A stretch of 64,000 nt of DNA from positions 62,001 to 126,000 of the forward strand of contig CALKCP010000003.1 of NCBI GenBank assembly GCA_938083445.1, written 5' to 3'. Within the stretch, counting starts at the first letter, position 1, and every line of letters starts with the position of its first letter. Below the pieces are notes generated by a model that saw only the letters and a list, made by a program, of their open reading frames with translations, ran no database searches and was not told the origin of the DNA. Shown here piece by piece: positions 25,948 through 34,423 of this stretch. This stretch comes from an uncultured Ulvibacter sp. GTDB taxonomy: Bacteria > Bacteroidota > Bacteroidia > Flavobacteriales > Flavobacteriaceae. The translations under genes were made by a program, and so were the position numbers.

Positions 25948-26351
25948 TGCAGTTAGATGTTCTTTTAAGAGAAATTAGATTTAAAGCCGTTCGCAGTAGT
26001 GGCCCTGGTGGGCAACATGTCAATAAAACTTCTTCAAAGGTGGAAGTTAGTTTCGTACTCTATTCTTCTGATGCATTAACAAATACTGAGAAAGTTAGAT
26101 TAATGAAAAAACTAGCTTCAAGGGTGTCATCGGAAGGAACATTGATGTTATCATGCGGCGAAACTAGAAGCCAACATCGAAATAAAACGATTGTGATTAA
26201 GAGATTAGTTGCGCTGTTGGAGGAGAATTTAAAAGTCTCAAAAATTAGAAAAAAGACCAAGCCATCTAAAGGTGCTATAGAGGGTCGATTGAAGATCAAA
26301 AAAGGGCAGGCTCTAAAAAAAGCGAATAGAAAACCTCCTACATTAGACTAA
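25947..26351 (+). CDS. arfB: Alternative ribosome-rescue factor ArfB-type peptidyl-tRNA hydrolase
   Basis: The 134-residue protein carries the release-factor GGQ motif in RSSGPGGQHVNKTSSKVE (residues 17-34) and a basic C-terminal tail (RLKIKKGQALKKANRKPP). It lacks codon-recognition domains. ArfB releases peptides from ribosomes stalled without a stop codon, its tail entering the empty mRNA channel. It overlaps the DUF4301 gene by 1 nt and ends just before the TPP riboswitch. Confidence 0.92.
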   Translation: MQLDVLLREIRFKAVRSSGPGGQHVNKTSSKVEVSFVLYSSDALTNTEKVRLMKKLASRVSSEGTLMLSCGETRSQHRNKTIVIKRLVALLEENLKVSKIRKKTKPSKGAIEGRLKIKKGQALKKANRKPPTLD

Positions 26352-26370
26352 AAACATATCTTTGCATCAT

Positions 26371-26496
26371 CTCAAAGGGGTGCTATAAAAAACGATTGGA
26401 TGTAAGATTTTTATTTAATTAAAAATCAATAATCAAGAGTTTTTTTGGCTGAGATTATACCCATAGAACCTGGGCAGGTAATGCTGCTAAGGAAAC
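26371..26496 (+). promoter_or_regulatory. TPP (thiamine pyrophosphate) riboswitch
   Basis: The THI-box core is clear: GGGGTGC at 26377-26383, GGCTGAGA at 26447-26454, ATACCC at 26457-26462, GAACCTG at 26466-26472, and GCAGGTAATGCTGC followed by AAGGAA up to 26494. GGGT and ACCC form P2. The P3 arm is greatly extended (about 60 nt) and includes an 8-bp hairpin at 26406-26427. It lies about 125 nt upstream of the TonB receptor start at 26621 and should reduce receptor expression when TPP is high. Confidence 0.93.
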
Positions 26497-26620
26497 CGAA
26501 CGTTAGGACGATTATTTTTTAACGGGGTCAGGCTGTCGATTTGGAGATTTTCTTCAAGCGATATTTTATTAATTAATCATAGAATAATTGCCCCTTTTAT
26601 TCGTAACACAAGCTGTACGA

Positions 26621-28798
26621 ATGAAGCATTTATTTATTTCCATTACATTACTCGCGATCACTACAAATGCGTTATCGCAAACCCAGGTTAAAGATTCTTT
26701 ACAAGTCCAGAAGCTCGAAGAGGTTCTCATTAACTCAATTCGAGTTGAAGCAGATTCTCCGATTACGCATTCTAATTTGGACAAAGAAGAACTCGAGAAA
26801 AGAAACCTTGGACAAGATATTCCTTACATGCTATCTTATTTGCCCTCGGTTGTAACAACAAGTGATGCCGGTGCTGGGATTGGCTATACCTATATGCGTG
26901 TTCGGGGTAGTGACGCTTCAAGAATTAATGTCACTCTTAATGGGATTCCCTTTAATGATGCGGAAAGCCAAGGAACCTTTTTTGTAAACCTACCCGACTT
27001 CACATCTTCAGTTGAAAGTTTGCAGTTACAGCGTGGTGTTGGAACTTCCACGAACGGGTCTGGGGCTTTTGGAGCAAGTTTAAATATTCTAACAGACGCG
27101 GTTTCAGATACTGCTTATAGCGAAATTGCGAATACGATTGGATCGTATCAAACTCGAAAACACAATGTTAAATTTAGTACAGGAATACTAAACAATCATA
27201 TTGAAATTGCTGGGAGGCTATCCACAATACAGTCTGATGGATATATAGATCGAGCTTCTAGTGATTTAAAATCGTATTTTTTACAAGGAGCCTATGTAAA
27301 CAAGAATACATTGATAAAGGCGATTACTTTTGGAGGAAAAGAAGAAACGTATCAAGCTTGGAATGGTATTGATGCCGAAACCCTGCAAAACGATCGCAGG
27401 TTTAACCCCTCTGGGATGTACACCGATCAAGACGGAACCCTGCAGTTTTATGACAAGGAAGTGGACAACTATTCTCAAGACCATTATCAATTAATTTGGA
27501 ATCAGCGATATTCAAATAACTGGAGTAGTACTATATCTCTCAATTATACCTATGGACGCGGTTATTTTGAACAGTATAAAGAGGATGAGCGTTTTGAAGA
27601 TTATGGTTTTGAACCAATTGTTTCAGACAACTCAGTTATCAATACTACCGACTTAATTAGACGTCGCTGGTTGGAGAATGATTTTTATGCGGCAAATGCA
27701 AACGTCAACTATAAAGATGAAAAAGTTGATATCACATCAGGTGTTTTTTATAGTTATTACGGAGGCGATCATTTTGGGGAAGTTATTTGGGCTCAAAATG
27801 CAGGAGGGTCGGAGATTAGAGATCGGTATTATTCAGGAAATGGCGATAAAAATGAATTCACAATTTTTGGCAAAGCGACCTACCTTATTAATGATCAATG
27901 GAGTGTTTTTGGCGACCTGCAGGGACGATTTGTGAGCTATAAAACAGGTGGGATAACTTCAGATTTGGTGCCTTTGGTCGAGCAAGAAAAGTATCGTTTT
28001 TTTAATCCGAAGGCTGGTGCATCTTTTCAATTAAATGCGAGTAATCAGTTTTATATGTCTTATGGCCGTGCAAATCGTGAGCCGCGGAGAAGTGATTTTG
28101 AGCAGGGTATTTTTACTGCTGAAAAATTAGATGATTTTGAACTGGGTTGGCGAACGGCGTCCGAAGCAATAAGTGTAAACACCAACCTATTTTACATGAA
28201 TTACAAAGATCAATTGGTCTTAACCGGAGCCATTGATGATGTCGGTGCTCCAATAAGAGCTACAAGCGGTAAAAGTTATCGATTGGGTCTTGAGATAGAT
28301 GCAGATATTCAAATCTTAAAAGGCTTAAAGTTAGTCCCAAATGCAGCATTCAGTACCAACAAAAATATTGATTTTGTAACTTCAAAAGATGGTAGTTTGG
28401 TCAATTTAGGCAACACCAATACGTCCTTCTCACCAGAAATAATTATTGGAAATCAAATACGATTTAGTCTGTTGAAAAAACTGCAATTTGGATTGCTTTC
28501 TAAGTTTGTTGGTGAACAATATATGGGCAACGTTGACAGTGAAACTTCGAAATTAGATAGCTATTTTGTCCATGATTTTAACGTTGTATATACGCTAACA
28601 GACATTCCTGTTGTGAAATCAATCGTTTTTACTGCCTTGGTCAATAATATTTTTAACAAGAAATATGTTTCTAATGGCTATTTCTACACCTACGATGATG
28701 ATTTTAGCGTGCCAGGCGAAATAACAACTATTGAAGGTGCTGGTTACTACCCTCAGGCCGAAATAAACTTTCTGCTTGGAGCTACAATAAAATTTTAG
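26621..28798 (+). CDS. TonB-dependent receptor, probably for thiamine uptake
   Basis: The 725-residue outer-membrane receptor starts at ATG 26621, with a signal peptide ending near residue 20 (TNALSQ). A plug domain (about 40-150) includes MRVRGSDASRINVTLNGIP and LQRGVGTSTNGSGAFGASLNIL, followed by a large beta barrel. The TPP riboswitch just upstream points to thiamine or a precursor as ligand. An earlier TTG at 26588 would add 11 residues before the signal peptide and is less likely. The 3' end overlaps a minus-strand lipoprotein gene by 4 nt. Confidence 0.92.
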   Translation: MKHLFISITLLAITTNALSQTQVKDSLQVQKLEEVLINSIRVEADSPITHSNLDKEELEKRNLGQDIPYMLSYLPSVVTTSDAGAGIGYTYMRVRGSDASRINVTLNGIPFNDAESQGTFFVNLPDFTSSVESLQLQRGVGTSTNGSGAFGASLNILTDAVSDTAYSEIANTIGSYQTRKHNVKFSTGILNNHIEIAGRLSTIQSDGYIDRASSDLKSYFLQGAYVNKNTLIKAITFGGKEETYQAWNGIDAETLQNDRRFNPSGMYTDQDGTLQFYDKEVDNYSQDHYQLIWNQRYSNNWSSTISLNYTYGRGYFEQYKEDERFEDYGFEPIVSDNSVINTTDLIRRRWLENDFYAANANVNYKDEKVDITSGVFYSYYGGDHFGEVIWAQNAGGSEIRDRYYSGNGDKNEFTIFGKATYLINDQWSVFGDLQGRFVSYKTGGITSDLVPLVEQEKYRFFNPKAGASFQLNASNQFYMSYGRANREPRRSDFEQGIFTAEKLDDFELGWRTASEAISVNTNLFYMNYKDQLVLTGAIDDVGAPIRATSGKSYRLGLEIDADIQILKGLKLVPNAAFSTNKNIDFVTSKDGSLVNLGNTNTSFSPEIIIGNQIRFSLLKKLQFGLLSKFVGEQYMGNVDSETSKLDSYFVHDFNVVYTLTDIPVVKSIVFTALVNNIFNKKYVSNGYFYTYDDDFSVPGEITTIEGAGYYPQAEINFLLGATIKF

Positions 28799-29229
28799 TT
28801 ATTCACTTGTATATTATCACCATTCCTGGCAACAAAATACTGTTGTAAAGGATACAGAGTCTCGTTTGATTGATGTTGCCCAGTCACAATGTCGTATGTG
28901 TTGCTATCGGTTGTGCATGGACAGCTGGCTATGATGCCATTTAAAGACATTTTTGAGCAGCCGTTTGGAATGTGATTTGGATCGCTTAATTCGAAGGCAG
29001 TATATAAGTCATTGTTGACGTTATAAATAACAACACCTCTTATGCCTTCGCCATCGAGAACCAAACTATTTCCTGGAAATTTTAATAGGTTATACTGAGG
29101 AAGGTTCAGGTTCAGGTTGACACTTATTAATGGATTCAATAAATTTGGATTGTTGTCATTTGGAGATTCGTCCTTATTGCAACCCAGTAGTGCTAAACCA
29201 AGAAAAAAAGCGAGAAATTTATTGTTCAT
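28795..29229 (-). CDS. Rieske-like lipoprotein
   Basis: The 144-residue protein has a lipoprotein signal with lipobox Cys17 (LALLGC). The mature part looks like a Rieske iron-sulfur fold (AFELSDPNHIPNGC; ASCPC; the end segment YPLQQYFVARNGD). The two metal loops are altered: Cys91-Ser-Lys where CxH is expected, and Cys103-Pro-Cys105 where CxxH is expected. The cluster may be lost or bound differently. It is convergent with the thiamine receptor gene, overlapping it by 4 nt. Confidence 0.65.
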   Translation of the reverse strand: MNNKFLAFFLGLALLGCNKDESPNDNNPNLLNPLISVNLNLNLPQYNLLKFPGNSLVLDGEGIRGVVIYNVNNDLYTAFELSDPNHIPNGCSKMSLNGIIASCPCTTDSNTYDIVTGQHQSNETLYPLQQYFVARNGDNIQVNN

Positions 29230-29287
29230 ATAAAGTGAAAGTTGGAGAACAAAAGTAAGACTAAATATACAATAAATTATTTTTTAG

Positions 29288-29328
29288 TACCTTTGTAATA
29301 TGAAATCCCGTCTACGTATGGGATTTTT
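29288..29328 (+). promoter_or_regulatory. greA promoter and leader hairpin
   Basis: TACCTTTG at 29288-29295 matches the -7 consensus, placing the transcript start near 29300. Directly after it, 29303-29326 forms a 9-bp stem (AAATCCCGT with ATGGGATTT, one G-T pair) followed by T to 29328, the form of an intrinsic terminator. The greA ATG is 80 nt further on. The hairpin would sit at the very 5' end of the greA mRNA. Confidence 0.55.
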
Positions 29329-29408
29329 CTATTTAAAAAATGGCATCTTAAGTGCAATTATAAGTAGTTTAAATAAAAATGAGTTTGTACGATACAAACG
29401 ATCTAATT

Positions 29409-29885
29409 ATGAGTAAAGTATCATATTACACCGCAGAGGGCTTAAAAAAGTTAAGGAGCGAATTAAATCAACTCAAGGATGTTGAGCGCCCAAATGCATC
29501 TAAGGCTATTGGAGAGGCGAGAGATAAAGGAGATTTGAGTGAAAATGCCGAATACGATGCAGCGAAGGAGGCCCAAGGAATGCTGGAAATGCGAATTTCT
29601 AAGATAGAAGAGATCTATGCAAACGCACGTCTTATAGATGAATCGGTTTTGGATACGTCCAAAATATTAGTTCATTCGAAGGTGAAGATTAAAAATCAGA
29701 ACAATGGAATGGAAATGGAGTATAAGTTAGTGGCTCAAAGTGAGGCAGACTTAGCTACAGGAAAAATATCTGTTGATTCTCCTATTGGCAGAGGTTTGTT
29801 GGGAAAAAAAGTAGGGGAAATGGCCGAAATTCAGGTGCCTAACGGGGTTGTGAAATTCGAAATTATTGAAATATCACGAGATTAA
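29409..29885 (+). CDS. greA: Transcription elongation factor GreA
   Basis: The 158-residue protein has an N-terminal coiled coil (about 1-75) with the acidic tip EARDKGDLSENAEYDAAKE, which rescues backtracked RNA polymerase by stimulating RNA cleavage. The C-terminal FKBP-like domain includes SPIGRGLLGKKVGE. I chose the ATG at 29409 (MSKVSYYTAEGLKKL); an ATG at 29379 would add ten residues not seen in the family. A HIT protein gene follows 2 nt after the stop. Confidence 0.96.
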   Translation: MSKVSYYTAEGLKKLRSELNQLKDVERPNASKAIGEARDKGDLSENAEYDAAKEAQGMLEMRISKIEEIYANARLIDESVLDTSKILVHSKVKIKNQNNGMEMEYKLVAQSEADLATGKISVDSPIGRGLLGKKVGEMAEIQVPNGVVKFEIIEISRD

Positions 29886-29887
29886 AG

Positions 29888-30280
29888 ATGGCCTCAATTT
29901 TCACAAAAATCATCAACGAAGAAATACCCTGTTATAAAGTTGCAGAGGATAAAGATTTCATTGCTTTTTTAGATATTAATCCAAATACCAAAGGACATAC
30001 CTTATGCATTCCAAAAATTGAGGTGGATAAAGTATTCGATTTGAATGAAGAGACCTACGTTGCTTTAATGAAATTTACGCGAAAAGTAGCCATAGCTCTT
30101 GAAAAAACAGTTCCTTGTAAACGTGTAGGAGTATCTGTGATTGGATTGGAAGTGCCTCATGTTCACGTGCATCTTATTCCTTTAAATGAGATGAAGGAGA
30201 TGACATTTTCACATAAAATCGCGATGTCTCCAGTACAGTTTTCAGACCTGGCTAAATCCATTAATAAGAACTTAGACTAG
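29888..30280 (+). CDS. HIT family hydrolase
   Basis: The 130-residue protein has the histidine-triad motif HVHVHLIPL and the N-terminal pattern IFTKIINEEIPCYKVAED. It is a nucleotide phosphoramidase of the Hint type, acting on AMP-linked substrates. It starts 2 nt after greA and is probably cotranscribed with it, a pairing I recall from other Flavobacteriia. Confidence 0.93.
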   Translation: MASIFTKIINEEIPCYKVAEDKDFIAFLDINPNTKGHTLCIPKIEVDKVFDLNEETYVALMKFTRKVAIALEKTVPCKRVGVSVIGLEVPHVHVHLIPLNEMKEMTFSHKIAMSPVQFSDLAKSINKNLD

Positions 30281-30351
30281 AGACAAGATAGCTTGTACGA
30301 TGGGTTGGTATGGAAATCCCAACAGTGTCGATAGGTCTTTTTTTAATGTCT

Positions 30352-31506
30352 TTATGAACGTTCGTCTATTTTTAAGCTAATCTCTATGGTTGTTCCTTTA
30401 TCTGCGTGGCTTTTTAAAACTCTAATTTTTCCATTGTGATATTCATTAATAATCCGTCTTGCCAACGACAAACCTAGTCCCCATCCACGTTTTTTACTTG
30501 TAAAGCCAGGTGTAAATATTTTTTTAAAATGTTGCTTTGGCATGCCTTTGCCAGTATCACTAACATAAATACGGGCATGCTTTGCGTTGGTTTTAATAGC
30601 AATGGAGATAGTCCCTTTTCCTTTCATTGCATCGATTCCGTTTTTGACCAAATTCTCTATGGTCCAGCTATAAAGTGGCGCATTTAGCTGCACGAAAATA
30701 ACTTCATCAGGTACATCAAGTTTAAATTCAATTAACTTTGAGCTTCGTCTTTGTAAGTAAGCAAAGGCATCTTTTGTTTCAGCGACTAGGTCAGATTTTA
30801 TTAATTTTGGGATCGATCCTATTTTGGAAAAGCGGTCGGTAATTGTTTCGAGCCGATCTATGTCTTTTTCCATTTCCTTGATATACTCTTGATTTACATT
30901 TTCGGTTTTAAAGATTTCAGCCCAACCAACGAGTGATGATAAGGGAGTGCCAATTTGGTGGGCAGTTTCCTTAGCCATGCCAGCCCACAATTTATTCTGT
31001 TCAGAAGACTTCGATGTTTGATAAAATAAATAAACACCTGCAATGAACAAAAACATGATTAAAATAAGAACGGCCGGATAATATTTTAATTTGTTAATAA
31101 TCGGAGAGTTTCCGTAGTAAATAGTCGCGAGTATCTCATTTCCATACCTGATATCAATTGGCTTGTATTCAGAAGAAAAAGCGGTCACCAATTTCTCAAT
31201 TTTTTTTATGCTATTAACTTTCGTTTTATGTAAATTTCTGTCAGTATATACGCTATCCTTGTGGCTGTATACAATCATGGGTGTTGTCGTATTGCTTTTA
31301 ATAACCTCTAAAGATGTTTCACTAATTGTAGCATCCTTGTCGTCATTTTGAAGCTCGGTTTGTGCAGCGGCCCAAATCTGCATTTTATCACGTTCATTGT
31401 CTTTCAATTGATTAAAAAAGGCATAGGTATTCCATAAGATCAAGCCAATAATAAAGCAGGAAGCTATAACAAAGAACCAGCGAGTGAGAGTAGAGTTATT
31501 TTGCAT
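30352..31506 (-). CDS. Orphan sensor histidine kinase
   Basis: The 384-residue protein has a membrane helix at residues 10-30, an extracytoplasmic region of about 110 residues and a second helix at 143-163. The phospho-acceptor His183 is in AKETAHQIGTPLSSLVGW. The ATPase domain follows with NLVKNGIDAM, DTGKGMP and WGLGLSLARRI. The H-box is the QIGTPLSSL variant common in Bacteroidota. No response regulator is adjacent. It is divergent from the flavin reductase gene. Confidence 0.93.
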   Translation of the reverse strand: MQNNSTLTRWFFVIASCFIIGLILWNTYAFFNQLKDNERDKMQIWAAAQTELQNDDKDATISETSLEVIKSNTTTPMIVYSHKDSVYTDRNLHKTKVNSIKKIEKLVTAFSSEYKPIDIRYGNEILATIYYGNSPIINKLKYYPAVLILIMFLFIAGVYLFYQTSKSSEQNKLWAGMAKETAHQIGTPLSSLVGWAEIFKTENVNQEYIKEMEKDIDRLETITDRFSKIGSIPKLIKSDLVAETKDAFAYLQRRSSKLIEFKLDVPDEVIFVQLNAPLYSWTIENLVKNGIDAMKGKGTISIAIKTNAKHARIYVSDTGKGMPKQHFKKIFTPGFTSKKRGWGLGLSLARRIINEYHNGKIRVLKSHADKGTTIEISLKIDERS

Positions 31507-31592
31507 AAACTAAATGAGTTTTCGATTTAAATATAATGGAAATATGTTGATATTATTGTTTAATCAAATTTTTAGAACCTTTCTATATTATT

Positions 31593-31600
31593 TACATTTG
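31593..31600 (+). promoter_or_regulatory. -7 promoter box of the flavin reductase-like gene
   Basis: TACATTTG matches TAnnTTTG exactly. The start codon at 31607 is only 6 nt further on, so the mRNA may be leaderless. Confidence 0.45.
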
Positions 31601-31606
31601 CATTGA

Positions 31607-32440
31607 ATGATATCTATTCTCCCACAAGACATTAGCACAGCAAAGCTCCACGGCTACCTATTAGGTTCTATAGCGCCCCGTCCTATTGCTTTTGCAAGTA
31701 CAATTGACAATGATGGGAATATGAATTTATCGCCATTTAGTTTTTTCAATGTTTTTAGCGCACATCCGCCAATTTTAATATTTTCTCCAGCAAGAAGAGT
31801 GCGTGATAACACCACAAAGCATACGTTGGAAAATGTATTGCAAAATAAAGAGGTGGTCATAAACATAGTGAATTACGATATGGTGCAGCAAATGTCGCTG
31901 TCATCAACTGAATACGCTGCTGGAGTTAACGAATTTGAAAAGGCAGGCTTTACTGAAGTAGCTTCTTCCTTAATTGCTCCATCGCGCGTTGGAGAATCTC
32001 CGGTGCAGTTTGAATGCAAAGTAAATGAAATTATCGAACTAGGGAACGAAGGTGGTGCAGGAAACTTAATCATTTGCGAGGTTGTAAAATTGCATATAGA
32101 CGAATCCATTTTAGATGATGATGGAAAAATAGACCCCATGAAGTTGGATGCTGTCGCTCGTATGGGAGGGAATTGGTATAATCGCTCCAAAGAAGGAATG
32201 TTTGAAGTGCCGAAGCCATTGTCCACGCTTGGTATTGGCGTGGATGCGCTACCGATAGAAATACGTCAGAGTCGTATTCTTACTGGAAATGATTTAGGAA
32301 TGTTGGCAAATGTAGAGGCCTTACCTAAAGAAGAAAATTCTTTTGTCAATACGTCAGAAGAAATTCATAAATTAGCACAAGAGAAACTGTTAGAAGGAAA
32401 TGTTGCCGAAGCGTGGGAACTATTGTTGGGTAATAAGTAA
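31607..32440 (+). CDS. Flavin reductase-like (DIM6/NTAB) FMN-binding protein
   Basis: The 277-residue protein has the split-barrel FMN fold in residues 20-190 (YLLGSIAPRPIAFASTIDNDGNMNLSPFS; ILIFSPARR). An extra C-terminal helical stretch of about 70 residues follows (IHKLAQEKLLEGNVAEAW). It is likely an NAD(P)H-dependent flavin oxidoreductase; the substrate is unknown. It is followed by the DUF3127 gene 59 nt downstream. Confidence 0.88.
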   Translation: MISILPQDISTAKLHGYLLGSIAPRPIAFASTIDNDGNMNLSPFSFFNVFSAHPPILIFSPARRVRDNTTKHTLENVLQNKEVVINIVNYDMVQQMSLSSTEYAAGVNEFEKAGFTEVASSLIAPSRVGESPVQFECKVNEIIELGNEGGAGNLIICEVVKLHIDESILDDDGKIDPMKLDAVARMGGNWYNRSKEGMFEVPKPLSTLGIGVDALPIEIRQSRILTGNDLGMLANVEALPKEENSFVNTSEEIHKLAQEKLLEGNVAEAWELLLGNK

Positions 32441-32499
32441 GAACAGCAGAATCAATTTAAGCAGCGATAGTAATAAATAATAAATTAGATACTTAAGAG

Positions 32500-32874
32500 A
32501 TGGAATTACAAGGAAAAATTAAAATAATTGAGGAAACTAAAACCTACGGAAATAATGGTTTTAGAAAGAGAGGAATGGTTATTACCACAGAGGAGCAATA
32601 CCCTCAGCATGTTATGATTGAGTTTGTGCAAGACAAAACGGATTTGCTAAATGCATATCAAGTTGGTATGAATGTAAAAGTGAGCATAAATGTGGGAGGA
32701 CGAGAATGGGTAAACCCTCAAGGAGAGACCAAGTATTTCAATTCAATTACAGGATGGCGCATTGAGAATGTAGACCAGTCTGCTTCTCCAAATATGCCCC
32801 CTATGCCACCTGAAGATGCCTTTGAGCCAACAAGTGATTTAAAGGAAGACGACCACGACGATTTGCCTTTCTAA
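32500..32874 (+). CDS. DUF3127 protein (OB-fold, SSB-like)
   Basis: The 124-residue protein begins MELQGKIKIIEETKTYG and has one OB-fold-like domain (about 1-85, with TEEQYPQHVMIEFVQDK). An acidic tail rich in Pro and Asp follows, ending DDHDDLPF. The tail resembles the partner-binding tip of single-stranded DNA-binding proteins, so nucleic-acid binding is plausible. The family is uncharacterised. I note no operon partner beyond the flavin reductase upstream. Confidence 0.85.
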   Translation: MELQGKIKIIEETKTYGNNGFRKRGMVITTEEQYPQHVMIEFVQDKTDLLNAYQVGMNVKVSINVGGREWVNPQGETKYFNSITGWRIENVDQSASPNMPPMPPEDAFEPTSDLKEDDHDDLPF

Positions 32875-32951
32875 TAGGGCTGTAAATGACCGATTTTCCT
32901 AAACGAAGAAACCAAAACAAAAGCATGGAGTTAGGTTTTTAATTCACTGAC

Positions 32952-33031
32952 TTTTGAATCGAGTCTATAGTTTTAATTAAATTTTGAACAACATCATTAT
33001 TCTAAATCCCGCTACTAAGCGGGATTTTTTT
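32952..33031 (+). promoter_or_regulatory. Promoter and terminator-like leader before the AtoE-type gene
   Basis: TTTTG at 32952-32956, a 21-nt spacer and TAAATTTTG at 32978-32986 (one base longer than TAnnTTTG) form a plausible promoter. The transcript would start near 32993 and run straight into the hairpin at 33004-33031. The start codon at 33043 is 12 nt past the T run, so no promoter can fit between hairpin and gene. Confidence 0.5.
33004..33031 (+). terminator. Strong intrinsic terminator just upstream of the AtoE-type gene
   Basis: A perfect 10-bp stem (33004-33013 with 33018-33027; AAATCCCGCT/AGCGGGATTT) has a 4-nt loop and T to 33031. It could end the DUF3127 transcript 130 nt after its stop, or act as an attenuator for the next gene. 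Confidence 0.85.
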
Positions 33032-33042
33032 ATTTTTACTAG

Positions 33043-34419
33043 ATGAACATCACTAAAACAATAGAGACCGTTTTTAAACGAATCTTACCTTCTCCCTTTG
33101 CTATTGCTATTCTACTCACCTTGCTAACAATGGTGTTGGCATTGATTTTTACAGAAGCGCCGAAGAACGAATCTCATTTTTTAGCGATTCTATCCTTTTG
33201 GGAACATGGAATTTGGAACAATGCCCTGTTGGTGTTTGCGTATCAAATGATGCTCATTTTAGTGTTGGGACACATATTAGTGCTAAGTAAGCCAATGAAT
33301 GCTCTAATCTCCAAACTTACAAACCTGGTGACGAACACCTCAAACGCAGTCTTGATGGTTGCGGGAACCACGATGATCGTCTCCTTCTTTAACTGGGGTC
33401 TCGGACTTATTTTTGGGGCAATCTTAGCGAGGAAAGTGGCTGAGGCCGCACAGCTTCGAAATTTTAAAATCAATTATCCACTGGTAGGCGCTTCTGGGTA
33501 TGTAGGTTTGATGATTTGGCATGGAGGAATCAGTGGATCGGCTCCCCTTAAAGTTGCCGAAAGTGGTCATCTTGCCAGTTTAATGGCTGGCGTAAGTGAT
33601 AAGAATATTATTGAGCAACTCCCAGATTTCATCCCTTTTTCGCAAACGGTTTTTAGCACGTTCAATTTGGTGTTTTTCGGAATTTTGTTGGTGATCATAC
33701 CTCTGTTTTTATATTTTTTGGGAAAGAAAGCAGAAGTAACAGCTACTAATTTACCGATTTACAAAGGACCTTCTACTACCAAAATGGGACTTGTGGGTAT
33801 GGAGCGTTTGGATCATTCAAAAATAGTTGGCCGTAGTTTTGGGCTTATTATTTTACTTGCTTTTTTCTATCAGTATTTTGGTGCTTTAGGCTCTTTGGCG
33901 ATTACTCCTAATTTACTTAATTTCTTTATGCTCGGATTGGCGTTGGTGCTGCACGGTAGTTTCTCAAGCTTCTTAAATGCTTTAGAAGAAGCGATTAAAG
34001 GGGTGGGTGGAATACTAATTCAGTTCCCACTTTATTTTGGTATCATGGGAATTATGCGCGATAGTGGTATGGTTGTTCAAATTTCAGATTTCTTTGTTTC
34101 GATAGCGACTGCGAGAACACTGCCACTGTTTACCTTTTTTAGTGCTGGCTTGGTGAATATATTTGTGCCAAGTGGCGGCGGGCAGTGGGCAATTCAAGGC
34201 CCAATCGTTGTTGAGTCTGCCCTTAAATTGGGGGTGCCTTTGCCAAAGGCAATAATGGCACTTGCCTATGGCGATCAAATTACAAATATGCTCCAACCGT
34301 TTTGGGCGTTGCCACTATTGGGAATCACAAAATTAAAAGCTCGTGAAATTTTGCCATATACTTTAATGCTCATGGTCATAGGATCTGCGGTATATTTAAT
34401 TGGGCTTTACTTGATTTAA
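33043..34419 (+). CDS. atoE: AtoE-type short-chain fatty acid transporter
   Basis: The 458-residue membrane protein has about 11-12 helices and matches the AtoE family (MNITKTIETVFKRILPSPF; WGLGLIFGAILARKVAE; VPSGGGQWAIQGPIVVE). AtoE transports short-chain fatty acids such as acetoacetate or butyrate. No atoDAB-type catabolic genes lie nearby. It is 4 nt upstream of aat, so the two are probably cotranscribed although unrelated in function. Confidence 0.9.
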   Translation: MNITKTIETVFKRILPSPFAIAILLTLLTMVLALIFTEAPKNESHFLAILSFWEHGIWNNALLVFAYQMMLILVLGHILVLSKPMNALISKLTNLVTNTSNAVLMVAGTTMIVSFFNWGLGLIFGAILARKVAEAAQLRNFKINYPLVGASGYVGLMIWHGGISGSAPLKVAESGHLASLMAGVSDKNIIEQLPDFIPFSQTVFSTFNLVFFGILLVIIPLFLYFLGKKAEVTATNLPIYKGPSTTKMGLVGMERLDHSKIVGRSFGLIILLAFFYQYFGALGSLAITPNLLNFFMLGLALVLHGSFSSFLNALEEAIKGVGGILIQFPLYFGIMGIMRDSGMVVQISDFFVSIATARTLPLFTFFSAGLVNIFVPSGGGQWAIQGPIVVESALKLGVPLPKAIMALAYGDQITNMLQPFWALPLLGITKLKAREILPYTLMLMVIGSAVYLIGLYLI

Positions 34420-34423
34420 AATC

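Noticed and set aside
26588-26620. TTG start for the thiamine TonB receptor
   Set aside because: It adds 11 residues before a normal signal peptide; ATG 26621 is preferred.
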